NCBI RefSeq assembly: GCF_905163445.1
Contig: NC_053182.1
Coordinates: 6,262,001 to 6,326,000 of the forward strand
DNA: 64,000 nucleotides
Source: Pararge aegeria
Taxonomy: Eukaryota; Arthropoda; Insecta; Lepidoptera; Nymphalidae
Direction: 5' to 3'
Positions 23,815 to 35,000 of this stretch are shown here, piece by piece (the first letter of the stretch is position 1; each line of letters begins with the position of its first letter). Position numbers and translations under genes: made by a program. A model generated the notes under the pieces. The model searched no databases. It was not told the DNA's origin and saw nothing but the letters and a program-made list of their open reading frames with translations.

Positions 23815-26000
23815 CATGAAAGTCTGCAAATATCAATCGATTGCGTTTGTTTTAACGTTGACCGAAGCTGGTAATTGGATGGGTGACTGAACGTCAGCCA
23901 ATGTTTGGCCTATATCTTTCCATCACGCGAGGCGCTTTAATTGTTCTGATCAAATTAATTGTAAGAGTCAAAATAATTATTTTGAATCTTTTTAAATAAG
24001 CTGAACGTATTTTTTTAACCGGTGGCGGAGTTTAAGGCATTATCTCTGATTAAAACCTTATTTGACAAATCGCTTTAAAATAATACATTGGTAAAAGTTG
24101 TAAATTTCCGTCCTTAATAATAAGGGCAAAAGTACGTCTCTTTATTTTTTTTGTTTGTTTGTGTGGTGCAATTTATACTGTGTGGTTTATTGTAACGCAC
24201 TGTGAGACTTCTAAATAAAGTACGTGAATAGTAAATACCGTGTATGGAGTTTGCGTTGACAACCCTACAATTGCTAACGCTACAAATAACTCGATTACGA
24301 GCGCTCGATTGCCTAAATCCTAATCTTAGAGAGATGGGACACAATCATTTTATACGATGTTGATTTATTTGAACTACTAATCAATCGCTGAAGTACCTTC
24401 TTGGTTGCTTAGGCAACTATCCAGTTATAACTCGTGCTTTTCGTGTTACATACCTCACAACTAAAGATGACCATTGGTTTCAAACACTTGTGATTGTACC
24501 AAAACTGCTTTAGTGTTTGCAAATTGTATTTATCAAAATTGGGTGTCGAAATTTTACGTTGTTCAAATTATATGCGGCTGATGTCGTGCTTAATTCGCCC
24601 CGTACACTTTTAATGATTTTCTTATCTCTCCGGAATTTATGCCGATTTTGGTATTAATTTTTTTCATTGAGACGGCCATCTTGTTGGCCCATTTAAATTT
24701 GGTGCATCATTTTTATGACTTTCGAAGGTAATTTTAGAATTTATCAACGGCTTTTATACGGTCTCTCCAATTCAATTAACTTTATATACTTTGTTATATA
24801 CATATCGTTAGATTACGTGTTAATTGAAGTCCAAAGTGTTGACCCTATTTGTCTGGCAAGCTTCACAAAAGCAATTATAAGCGCCCGATTGGCTGATGCC
24901 TACAAACTGGAGATTATTTTATAAATTTTACATACGTTCTACATATTATATTTACAGTACCATTTTACTTATGAACTCTATTTGTTTCTAAAATACCTAG
25001 TATTTTTACTAATGTGTAGAAACACAACAATTCATGTATAAGTGTCTATTCGCTTGTTTGTGAAATTTTTTTAGGGCTCAAAATAGCAACGTATTTGAAA
25101 AAAAACAAATAGCTTGTATTTTGGAGACGGACATACAATACTTTTTATCCAGGTAAATCAAACTGTTCCGGCGTTTGTTATAAAAAGTCTCGCAACGTAG
25201 CGTACCTACAGCAATTTTGTTTGTCGCATAGTTTAGGATTGCAAATTCATCCACAAAATATACAATAACTTGGATATTTTTTATCACCCAAACACGTGCT
25301 TGCTAAATACTACATGTTTATAAATATTCAAAAATGTTACTAAATTTTATTACTTTTTTACATTAATTTATAACAATCTAGAATTTATTTAAAAAAATAT
25401 TAAAGCCTAATGAACAACGTCATATTGTTTTCAAATGATATATATTCACTCTACCTAATATTCTTGTATGTGTATTTGTACTTTTAGTATTATTTTTAAT
25501 AATCGTATTACTTAAACTATTTAATTTCAATATAGGTAGGTATATTCCACGCAAACGATTAGCATTTTTATTGCCAGTGATTAACAAAATTAACATTTAC
25601 TGCATACCATAAAAAAACAGTAGGTAATTGAAAATCCGCAGTAACAACGCTAACAAGTGTTTCTATTTGCATGGATATATCTTACAATAAATATTTTTAT
25701 TGTTTATGTAAATAAATAGTTAAGAGTAAATAATATTTATTTGATATGATACCTAATATTTCTCTACACTTACCGGGACTTTGCACTAGATTTGAATAAA
25801 GTTATCACGTTTTCCCGCACATGAATAATCAATATAAGTCTTTGTGAAGTTTCCTTTCCGAGTATATTAATATTTTAACTATTCTAAATGACGTAGAATA
25901 TTTTAAAACATCGTTTTTCATTTATCATCATATCGTGATAGGTATCTAATATAGTTAATGTTTGTATTGTCGAAATATTTATAGGCCGAATAGGTTATGT
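23815..26000. other. AT-rich intergenic upstream of protease cluster; no gene seen
   Basis: Nothing supported. Short frames (24114, 24715, 25078) have no domains. Confidence 0.35.
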
Positions 26001-26009
26001 TAAGTGCTT

Positions 26010-26110
26010 GGATATGCCGCGCGCGGCGCTGTGGCGACCGGCGGTGGGCAACTGACTGCGCGAAGGCGGGCGGCTGAACTCTCAAACTGAACCTTACGGA
26101 CGTTCCATGC
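26010..26110. promoter_or_regulatory. GC/CpG-rich patch, possible promoter or non-coding exon
   Basis: About 100 bp packed with CG dinucleotides ('gccgcgcgcggcgctg', 'gcgcgaaggcgggcggc') inside AT-rich DNA, 340 bp upstream of the SP1 start codon. A patch of this kind also precedes the signal exon at 53859. Function is inferred from composition only. Confidence 0.25.
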
Positions 26111-26448
26111 CGCAAAATGCGCTGTTCCAAATTCAAACAGCAATTCCTTATAGTGGAAACGAGATAGCAAACATTTCAAGCGTGAACATCTATTTCTGTT
26201 ATTTACTTCATGATTTATTTATCGCTATTTTACGTTTGAAACTCCTGCTTTCATTTCATCAGAGCTACTATTTCTTAGTTATACTAGATGTACAAGAGCT
26301 GAAATATTTAATAAAAAAATTTTTGAGCAAAAATAACGTCTCGTAGTTGACCTTTTATAAACAAATTTTTTTAAAGCTGATTTCGAAACGGTAAGACTTT
26401 ACCGCCTTCTTTCAGTCAGTCGTTGCGATTATAGTGCTAGTGGTTGTA

Positions 26449-29400
26449 ATGAAAATGCTATACGCGGTAATTAAAATGACTGCCGTGCACGTGTTCCTTC
26501 GTACTAACAAAATAGAGTGCCATTTAAAAGACTTGGGCGAAGTTGCGAGAAATAATTGGACTCATATTCTGAAGGCTGTAGAGAACCGTATTGTTGGAGG
26601 AACCGCCACTACTCCGGATAAGTACCCATTTTTGGTACAGTTTTACAACCGTGGCGGGCTCTGCGGTGGTACCATTTTGACGAGCAAAACAGTTATGACG
26701 GCGGCACATTGTTTTGGTCATAACAAAAATTTGGAGGAAATGAAAATATTCACAAGTACTTACTACTTATAGTGAACCTTTTAAGATTATCTGTTTAGAT
26801 AGGCTGTGTAATATTAATGTGTAGCCATTTTTTATTTAATATTACTGGCTATTAATGCATGGCCAGTAATATTAAATAAAAAATGTTAAATAGTTATAAA
26901 AAAATCTGTGATGGATTATTTACGGAATTTATTTTAATTGGGAGGAACTTTAAAGTAATCCACTGTAAACCAGTATTTTTAAAATTTAGGCGAAATCTTA
27001 TAATGTGGTATTATCTACACAACGACAAAGTGACTGGATTAATATTTAGGATAATCCTCATCCCAAGTAGCGCAGTGCAATAGAGCCTTCGTCAATAACA
27101 TAATTTTGCAAAAATAATAAAAGTATTTAGATTTTTTTAATCCCAGGAATATTAATAAAAAAAATAAAAAAAATGTGCGTTATTACGTTATTGGCTGAGT
27201 TTGAGCATTGCGCTATATTACATTATGCCACGGTAAGTAAATGCGGATGGAACCGCACTGCAAGGTCTAATTGTAAAGTTGTTTTCTATACCCTCAGCGT
27301 AAGTATTGTATATTTTTCTCCGTACTCCCACTGCAAAAATAAATGCAACAGGAAGCCTTTTAAATTACACTTTTAATTAAGTAGCTATATTTTCTGCCGT
27401 AGTTTGGTACCGCTGCACGATTTTTACCTATATGTATGTTACTCTCGCCTTTTTTTTTGTGTGGAAATCCCATGGATACATGGATGGATACCGAATAAAA
27501 CCCCACTGGTGACAAGCAGTCGCGACGTAGCTAGGGCACGGGAATGCTTTCGCACACATCGGCGGGCGCCGCTAGCCCGGTCGGACCCTCCTCTGGGACA
27601 TACTAAAATTGCCCTACAAATCGCCGAAGGCGCACTCATGTTAAGCTCGCCTAGTCTAACCAATCAAAGTTTTAATAGAAGTTCAAATTACTTCCAGACT
27701 CCCGTTTCACCTTTGATTTTAATGCACGCATTCATGGAGTATGGAGTTTCGCAGTACATGAGGATTATAATGTTAAATATGTTTTTGCCAACGACATCGC
27801 TATAATTATGATACACGACAAATTCATGTTCAGTCCTCAAGTTCAAAAGGCGACACTTGTTGATACAGACGTTTGGATGAAGGAGAAAGAAGATTTTATA
27901 GCGACCGGCTGGGGAGAGACAAAGGTAAATTTATTTCTTGAATCATTTGTGGCGTATGTTTATTCTTTCGATGGACTTATAACACTTCACTTGTACACCA
28001 CATCAATAAATAATATATAATACTTACAAGATATAAAAAAAAGAAACATGAACAAATAAGTGGAATACAAAAGAATGAAATAATGCTTATTCTAATAATA
28101 ATAATCTTTATTTACTGATATTATTCATCCATTTATCATTTATAAAATAAAATAAAAATAAATTAAAAAAAATAAAAATTGCATTAGTTAAAAGATACCT
28201 TATCTGTGTTAGTATCTTATTTGGCATGTCCTCCATTTACATGACATTATTTCTCTCTAATATTTTTCAACGAGCCAATTTGTCTATAGGTACATTTTTT
28301 TTCTTCAAATACGTTCTGATTTTGCAACATACTTTATTGTTTATACTAAAAAAATTGCTTCTTTGCTCAAGACCAAAAACTTGAGAGCAGTCACCGCTTA
28401 AATATGATATATAAAATAAAACTGTCGTATTGATATATATTGTGTCTTACCGTTCACGTTCATGCAACTTGCTTACCGTCGCGCGTCCTTTCATTTAGTC
28501 CAGGGTCTACCAACACTGGGTTTTGCGTTTGTAGACCCTGGAGGTAGGCGTTCCTTGAGACCTGACCTGAATCATCGAGCTATGTAGATAAATAAATAAA
28601 TAAATAAATAAATAAATATACTAAGACAATACACACATCGCCACCTAGCCCCAAAGTAAGCGTAGCTTGTGTTATGGGTACTAAGATGACTGATGAATAT
28701 TTTTAGGAATTCTATATAAATAAATACTTAGAAAATACATATAAACACCCAGACACTGAAAAACACTTTTGCCAATTGTCATCAGCTTTCCAACTTGTTG
28801 AGGGATCGGTTACTCTATATAGCTTAGAATTATTAAATTTTATTGTGTTTTAGTATGGGGAAGGAATAAAGAATCAAGACTTAAGGAAAGTTCATTTACA
28901 CTATGTAAGCAAAGAGAAGTGTGAAGCTGAAAACAATTTGGAGCTAGGCCCTGAGATGTTTTGTTTGCACGGGGACGGTGAACGCGACACATGCCGCGGA
29001 GACTCTGGTGGTGGAGTTCTTTGGAAAGAGTAAGGTTTCGTGTAACCTAGACCATCATCATCACCATCATCATCATCATTATCGTCATCATCATCATATC
29101 ATTACAGGGCACGGACCTCCTTCCACAATAAGAACTGGTTGACTCCACACGCCTTTGAGAACATTATGGTGAACTCTTTGGCATGCAGCATGCCTCACGA
29201 TGTTTTCCTTTACCGTTGATTCGAGTTTTATTGATTTGAACGCACATAACTTAGAAAAGATAGAGGTGCGTGCTGGGTTTCGAACCCAGCCCAGCACAGA
29301 ATTCGTAATCTAGATAATTCGTAATTTTTGTTTGTATACTTACCATTATTTTATTGTAATTTGTTAAAACTTAACAAATTACAATTTTAATTTTAATGAA

Positions 29401-31592
29401 AGAAGCTTCGCTCTTCTATTAAAATGACACAAGGGTAGTAATACTACTCTTAGAAGAAGACTTCAGCGTTGTATTGATACTATTTTTTTTCTTTTTTAAC
29501 CGAAATAAAGTATTTTATTCTTATTTATACATGAAAGTGACAAAATGATAGAAAATCGCACGTAAACCTAAGAAATAACCGCTCACATATCAGAATACAA
29601 ATTAGGGCTCTGTAGTCATGCCAATAAATGACGAACAATTTGACGGCCGACTGGCGCAGTGGGCAGCGACCCTGCTTTCTGAGTCCAAGGCCGTGGGTTC
29701 GATTCCCACAACTGGAAAATGTTTGTGTGATGAGCAATAAGTGTTTTTCAGTGTCTGGGTGTTTATATGTATTTTCTAAGTATTTATGTATATATAATTC
29801 ATTAAAATATTCATCAGTCATCTTTAGTACCACAAGCAACTTTAGTATCATAACACAAGCTACGCTTACTTTGGGGCTAGGTGGCGATGTGTGTATTGTC
29901 GTAGTATATTTATTTTAATAAATACCGTAGACCATTTTTCTTAGAAGACAGACATAGGTTTATAATTAAATACAACTTTAGGGATTCGCTTTCCTTCCCT
30001 CTCAGTCATTAACAATATGCAGATTAATTATTGGCAATAATATTAGCGTGTATTATGCGTGGTATTGCCGTGTGGTGACGGCAGATCAGGATACAGTTGT
30101 CCCCACCCCTTCTCTTCCCGCGGGTGTCGTACGAGGCGACTTAGGCAATGTAATAGGGAACTTGTTGACTATGGGAAAAACCTCCAGTTGGGAGAGGCCT
30201 TTAGTAAAGCAGTGGGCTGGTACAGGCTGTTGATGATGATGCCCCGTATCCCGTAGATTATTCTGCTCACCAATAGATCAATAATATTCGTGTTGTGATT
30301 ATAATCTATAATATGTTCAAGATCTTTCAATAGTGTAGTTTAAGGTTTAATTTTATAAACAAACATTTGACCTCTCAAATCAAATTTATATTAACTAATG
30401 AAATACATGCGATAAAAGGCTTTTATAAACGTGCTTGTGAAGCAATATTATAGTTTCTGAATAGAACGGCTGTGAAAGTTGGACAGAATGGCGAATTAAT
30501 AAGGGCTTCTTGTTTGACTTCGGAACCCCGTAGAAATACATTAACATTAAAATAAACAAAGTTTCTGAGTGCAACAGGTGAAACCAATTAACTCTTGCGT
30601 ATAGGTAAAAGGTTAAATAAAAAATAACAGAAAGCTCTCCGCCTGTAGTAGTTTACATTAAAACTAACAAGTTTGACTTTTTTTAACTCGATAGTTTGTG
30701 TAATTTAATATTCAATATTATACATAAATAGTAGTATGTAGTGCATTATGATACTAGCGTGCATGGTATAGATATAGATAATTTCTGGCTGTATTGTGTA
30801 TTAAAACTAATATCACAACATGTGCGGTAATTGAAAGTAAAAAACACGCTCATTTAATATCGTGGATTATGGAGTCCTGAAGTGAATAAGATCCACGAGC
30901 AAGTGTGATCAAAAAGTAAAGGAAAATATTAATAGGGGAGAGAGGGGCTAGTTGTAACATTTTTTCTTTTTTCGATGGGGTACCTAAACTAATGAGTATT
31001 TTAATAGAAAAGAGGTTTTAAATGAGTAATCATTTATTCGGAACTAAATTTCTACAATATTTTTTTCCTGAATCTATAATCAATTAGCGTTTATGGCACT
31101 TTTTGTGGAAAGTTGCGCTTGTTACAACTTACCACGTTTTTGGGGTAAGTTGTAACTAGTTTGGGGCAGGTAGTAACTTCATAATATAAATATAGGTTTC
31201 ATTATTTAAGGCTTGCATAATAAAAGTACCAAACAAATAATATGAAAATTGTATTTCTTACGAACGAATGTAGTGAACACTTATTATTTTCTGTAACAAT
31301 ATGTATGCGATATCTTAAAGAGCACGTTGAGTTTAAAAACAAAACAAAATTTTTGAAACCGGCCGGAATTAAGCTGTTACTACTTACCCTCGTTATAACA
31401 AGCCCCTGTCTCCCCTATCCTTAAATTTAAATATTTGTTTTCAGTGTTATAGTCGGAATAATATCTCATGGTCGCAACTGCGCTGAAGCGCCTGGTGTGT
31501 ACGTTAAAGTTAATTTTTTTCATTCCTGGATAAGAAAAACTGTGAAAAATCTTTATAGAATATTTTGTGATTTTCATAAAAATAAAGGTTAA
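26449..31592 (+). CDS. SP1: secreted trypsin-like serine protease (S1), four exons
   Basis: Exons 26449-26755, 27698-27924, 28854-29029 and 31445-31592, phases 1/0/2, total 285 aa. A GTG five codons upstream is in frame, but the first ATG is 26449. The N-terminus is weakly hydrophobic (possible signal peptide). Activation site NR|IVGG (Ile48). Triad: His87 in TAAHC, Asp135 in NDIAI, Ser229 in GDSGGG. GWGETK closes exon 2. Asp223, six before the Ser, occupies the S1-pocket base position and predicts cleavage after Lys/Arg. Departures from typical trypsins: SHG instead of SWG, Asn at the usual Gly219 position, and Gly after GDSGG instead of Pro. An AATAAA overlaps the end of the coding region. 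Introns carry SINEs and a MITE. It is a tandem paralogue of SP2. The physiological role (digestion, immunity or reproduction) is not shown by the sequence. Confidence 0.85.
26826..26885. repeat. Perfect inverted repeat in SP1 intron 1, 24-nt arms
   Basis: Arms 26826-26849 and 26862-26885 are exact reverse complements around a 12-nt spacer, starting 71 bp after the exon 1 donor. Confidence 0.9.
27490..27660. other. GC-rich patch in SP1 intron 1, probable repeat
   Basis: GC-rich relative to the surrounding intron ('catcggcgggcgccgctagc'). It has no splice signals consistent with the SP1 frame and lies just before the exon 2 acceptor region. Possibly an insertion; family not recognised. Confidence 0.3.
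28499..28542. repeat. Short inverted repeat, 12-nt arms
   Basis: Arms 28499-28510 and 28531-28542 are exact reverse complements with a 20-nt spacer, in SP1 intron 2. Confidence 0.7.
28617..28775 (-). repeat. SINE-A 3' part in SP1 intron 2
   Basis: 'acacacatcgccacctagcc', 'taagcgtagcttgtgttatg', 'gatgactgatgaatattttt' and 'cagacactgaaaaacac' are the reverse of SINE-A. The head is missing, as in 5'-truncated copies; an 'aaat' repeat lies next to the tail. Confidence 0.7.
29053..29297 (-). repeat. SINE-B, near full length, in SP1 intron 3
   Basis: From a (CAT)n tail at 29053-29098 through 'cagggcacggacctcc', 'gacgcctttgagaacatt'-like text and 'aactctttggcatgcag' to the head. On the minus strand the head contains the B-box-like 'gggttcgaaacccag'. 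Confidence 0.65.
29353..29385. repeat. Perfect inverted repeat, 15-nt arms
   Basis: Arms 29353-29367 and 29371-29385 with a 3-nt loop, in SP1 intron 3. Confidence 0.85.
29640..29922 (+). repeat. SINE-A, full-length reference copy
   Basis: A-box-like 'actggcgcagtgggcagcga' and B-box-like 'gtgggttcgattccca' in a tRNA-like head. Then 'actggaaaatgtttgtgtga', 'tttttcagtgtctgggtgtt', 'atattcatcagtcatctt', 'taacacaagctacgcttac', 'tggcgatgtgtgtattgtc' and a 'tatttattt' tail. RNA polymerase III promoter boxes are as expected for a SINE. It is in SP1 intron 3. Confidence 0.75.
30040..30240 (+). repeat. Repeat H (SINE-like) with GATGATGAT tail
   Basis: 'gtgtggtgacggcagatcag', 'ccccttctcttcccgcggg', 'gaggcctttagtaaagcagt', 'gggctggtacaggctgttga', then a short gat tail. 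Related tails occur at 23700-23812 and 32452-32560. Confidence 0.55.
30932..31418. mobile_element. MITE-like DNA element with about 26-bp terminal inverted repeats
   Basis: Left end 'ataggggagagaggggctag' matches the reverse complement of the right end 'agcccctgtctcccctat', and the match extends into 'ttgtaac'/'gttataac' with two or three mismatches. Length is 487 bp. Internal motifs 'gttacaacttacc' and 'ggtaagttgtaac' form a second inverted pair. No transposase is present. I could not identify a clear target duplication. It lies in SP1 intron 3, ending 26 bp before exon 4. Confidence 0.7.
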
Positions 31593-31736
31593 ATTTTATT
31601 TTCTCGTTTTATTCAACTAGTGGTTAACGCCTAAGTTAAGCCTGGACTAGTAATAAGGGACAATAAAGCGTTGATTTTTTTTCTTTTACTCCATTACAAG
31701 TTACAGTTATATTAAACCCATAACTCTTATGGGTTT

Positions 31737-31950
31737 CTAGGCGACAACGTACCGGAACGCTAAATCGCTTAGCAGCACGTCTTTGTAGGTAGGATGGTAG
31801 CTCGCTTCGGCAGAAACCTCCGACCGGACCAGACCAGATAAAATTCAGTAATTATAAATTCCAGAATTGTCCCTGCCAGGAATCGAATCCAGGACCTCCA
31901 ATTAAAACCACAGAGCTTACCACTGCGCTAGGTCGGCAATATTAGCAATA
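31737..31950 (-). repeat. SINE-C between SP1 and SP2
   Basis: 'gtaccggaacgctaaatcgc', 'agcacgtctttgtaggtagg', 'aattataaattcc', 'gccaggaatcgaatccagga' and 'accactgcgctagg' are in reverse SINE-C order. It fills much of the 467-bp gap between SP1 and SP2. Confidence 0.65.
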
Positions 31951-31987
31951 AGTCACATTAATGAGCTGAAATTTCAATATTTTCTTT

Positions 31988-31998
31988 TAGCATTGGCT
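31988..31998 (+). promoter_or_regulatory. Candidate TATA box of SP2
   Basis: 'gctataaattt' lies about 65-70 bp upstream of the SP2 ATG, leaving room for a transcription start near 32020. Based on motif and distance only. Confidence 0.3.
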
Positions 31999-32059
31999 AT
32001 AAATTTGCAATTTATGATCATGAGGTTTTTAATTATGTTTTTAAATCTGCATACTTAAC

Positions 32060-35000
32060 ATGTTTCACGAGCAAGTTAATTTCATAAAATCATTCGTTAT
32101 TGTGTATGTTTTAATATCGTGCAAAAAAACCTTTTGTACGAAATCACAAAATGAATTGTTTCTCAGTAAGTTAGAGGGTAAAATTGTGGGCGGCCAACCG
32201 GTTAAAATAGAAAGTTTCCCGTTTGCTGTTTTGTTCTATAATGATGGCTCAATATGTTCTGGAGTTATTTTGAATAGTTTGAGTTTACTAACTGCAGCGC
32301 ACTGTTTCCAAGTGAATAAAAATAAGAATAAAATGGAGATTGCTTTAGGTAAAAAATTTAATAGAGCAGACGACGTATTTTTGTGTTGTAAAATACCTCT
32401 AATAAGCTTTGAATATTATATTAACGCAGAATACAGTAGTAACCAGCCACCAGAAATAGCCGAGCTCTCTGTGCTACACTACTACCATCGACAACCCCTT
32501 CAATTGAGGGAGGCGTTAAGTCCAACAGTGGACTGTTGTAGGCTATTGATGATTGTATTGAGAACCAAAATCCTCGACCAATAGCAACTCTCGAATTGTA
32601 TCATATGTATATGATGTACCAACTATATGAGTTACTTTCGGAAATGGACCTTTTGCATCTCTCTCTCTCTCTAAATAAAACAAGCTATAAAGGATATTCG
32701 ACTAGCTCATGTTGGTTTTGATTATGTTTTTGTCTAGTTACGTTATAATCCAATCTTTAAGTAGTTAAAACCCACAAATCTTCATTTTGTATGCGGCTAT
32801 ACCCCGAGTGAGAATTTTGACGGCCAAGTGGCGCAGTGGCCAGCGACCCTGCTTTCTGGGTCCAAGGCCGTGGGTACGATTCCAACAACGGAGAGTGTTT
32901 GTGTGATGAACATGAATGTTTTTCAGTGTCTGGATGTTAATCTGTATATTATAAGTATTTATGTGTATTATATTCATAAAAAAATATTCATCAGCTATCT
33001 CAGTACCCATAACACAAGCTACGCTTACTTTGGGGCTAGATGGCGATGTGTGTATTGTCGTAGTATATTTATTTATAATACCCAATTTATTCGTTTGTAG
33101 GTGTTGAATAATGTTATAAGTACCAAACTAACATGGAAACAATTAGGTCTAAGTATAATAAATCTAGATTACGTATTATTTAATTATAGTACTGTACGTT
33201 TCCTTGCAATAAAAAAAATATTATTTAGGAAGTCAATATATTCAAGATTTTAACGCCGAAATATTCGAAGTGCTTGATATTGTAATACATGAGGATTACA
33301 GCAAGATTATGCATTTCTCGTCCGATATTGCTTTAATATTTCTGAAGGAGTCGATCAGGTTTGACGAGAAAAAGCAAAGGGCCGTGTTGGTTGATACTGA
33401 GGACTGGATGAAATGTTATGGTAACGAAAATGATTGGAGGAAATGTCATTATCATCGTTACGTGAAAGCAGCTGGTTGGGGATGGACAAAGGTGAGTGAA
33501 TGTACTAAGTCATCTCACAATAACATATATATGGTAATGGACCAACATGAATAAAGAATTTTTGAATTTAAGTCTTACTGACAGTCAAATTACATTTGTC
33601 AGTATCAATTCCAATTTCGCTGATCACTCTTACACGCAAAAGTTGTCATAACAACCTAGCGCAATCTTTTACCTTTTTATTAAAAATAACATGAAAAAGG
33701 ACAGGACGGGCACAAGGACAACATATCTCTAAAGATATTTCTTTACAAGACCCCGCCCTTTTATCTATTATCGTTGACTAGATCACTTCCTGCAACGTCT
33801 TCTACCGGTTTCTGAAAGTTCTTTAAGAATGGGTAAAGCTGTACGGAAAATTTGCTTTGACAATAAACAGACCGCATTTTATATAAAAGTATGCTTGTTC
33901 TCTGTGACCACGATAATACAATGAACGCCCTACATCTGTAAAGCTGCTCTGATTGCCTTTAGAATTTATGTACACTCTTTATTTGTGCACCACATCAAGT
34001 TCAGAATAACAAAAAAAAAACAAACACTTCAAGTATTTAGTACGATACCAAAGGCGGCCTTATCGCTAAGTAGCGATCTCTGCCAGGGATCCTTAGGATT
34101 AAGAAAACTAAAAAGTTAATCGACAAGGTGGGGTAGGCACACTGTTCAAAAAATACATACGAATAACTTCATGCTAATACATAAACCAGACCATACACAC
34201 TTACAACGATAGAATAGATAAATGTAAAAAATAAATATACTTATATATAATTTAGCATACCATAAATACTTAAATATGAGTTAGAGTAGATAAATAATAG
34301 TCGTCTCGTTTGAGCGAGATAATGAGCAATTTTAAATATGCCCAGTGAATTCGACTGTCTTATGTTCATCTATCTTGTTTAAAAAAAAAAAAGTAATAGT
34401 TGACGGACCAAGCAGATGGCTCACTTCTTGGTTGTGGAAAACCATCGCCAAAACAGAGCAAAACTTCGCAGGGTATGCAAGGAGCACGTCTTGCCACACG
34501 CCGCCCTGTGTACATCAATTTGTGGCGTAGGTGTTCAGCCTCATCATCATCACATCAACCGATAGACGTCCACTGCTGGACATAGGTCTTTTGTAGGGAG
34601 TTCCAAGTTCCACGATTCTGAGCCGCTTGGATCCAACGGCTACCTGCGACGCGCTTAATGTCGTCTGTCCACCTCGTTGGGGGTCGACCAACGCTGCGCT
34701 TACCAGTACGGGGCTGCCATTCCAGCACCTTGGGACCCCAACGTCCATCCTTTCTCCGAACTATGTGCCCGGCCCATTGCCACTTAAGCTTCGCGACTCG
34801 TTGAGCTATGTCGGTAACTTTGGTTCTTCTACGAATCTCCACATTTCTGATTCGATCGCGTAGAGATACTCCGAGCATAGCTCTCTCCATCGCCCGCTGA
34901 GTGACTCTAAGCCTTCTTATGAGGCCCATAGTTAACGACCATGTTTCAGAGCCATAGGTCATCACTGGCAACACGCACTGTTCGAAGACTTTCGTCTTCA

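Noticed and set aside
26434..26448. Upstream start for SP1
   Set aside because: The codon at 26434 is GTG; the first in-frame ATG is at 26449.
29640..29720. tRNA gene (A- and B-box-like motifs, also at 20033, 32817, 18855-19162 and 42625)
   Set aside because: The heads lack a foldable acceptor and anticodon arm as far as I can tell, and each is followed by the same long dispersed body. They are SINE heads.
32349..32584. Continuation of SP2 exon 1 to 32584
   Set aside because: The frame runs past a GTAAAA donor into repeat H; splicing to 33229 restores the protease alignment in phase.
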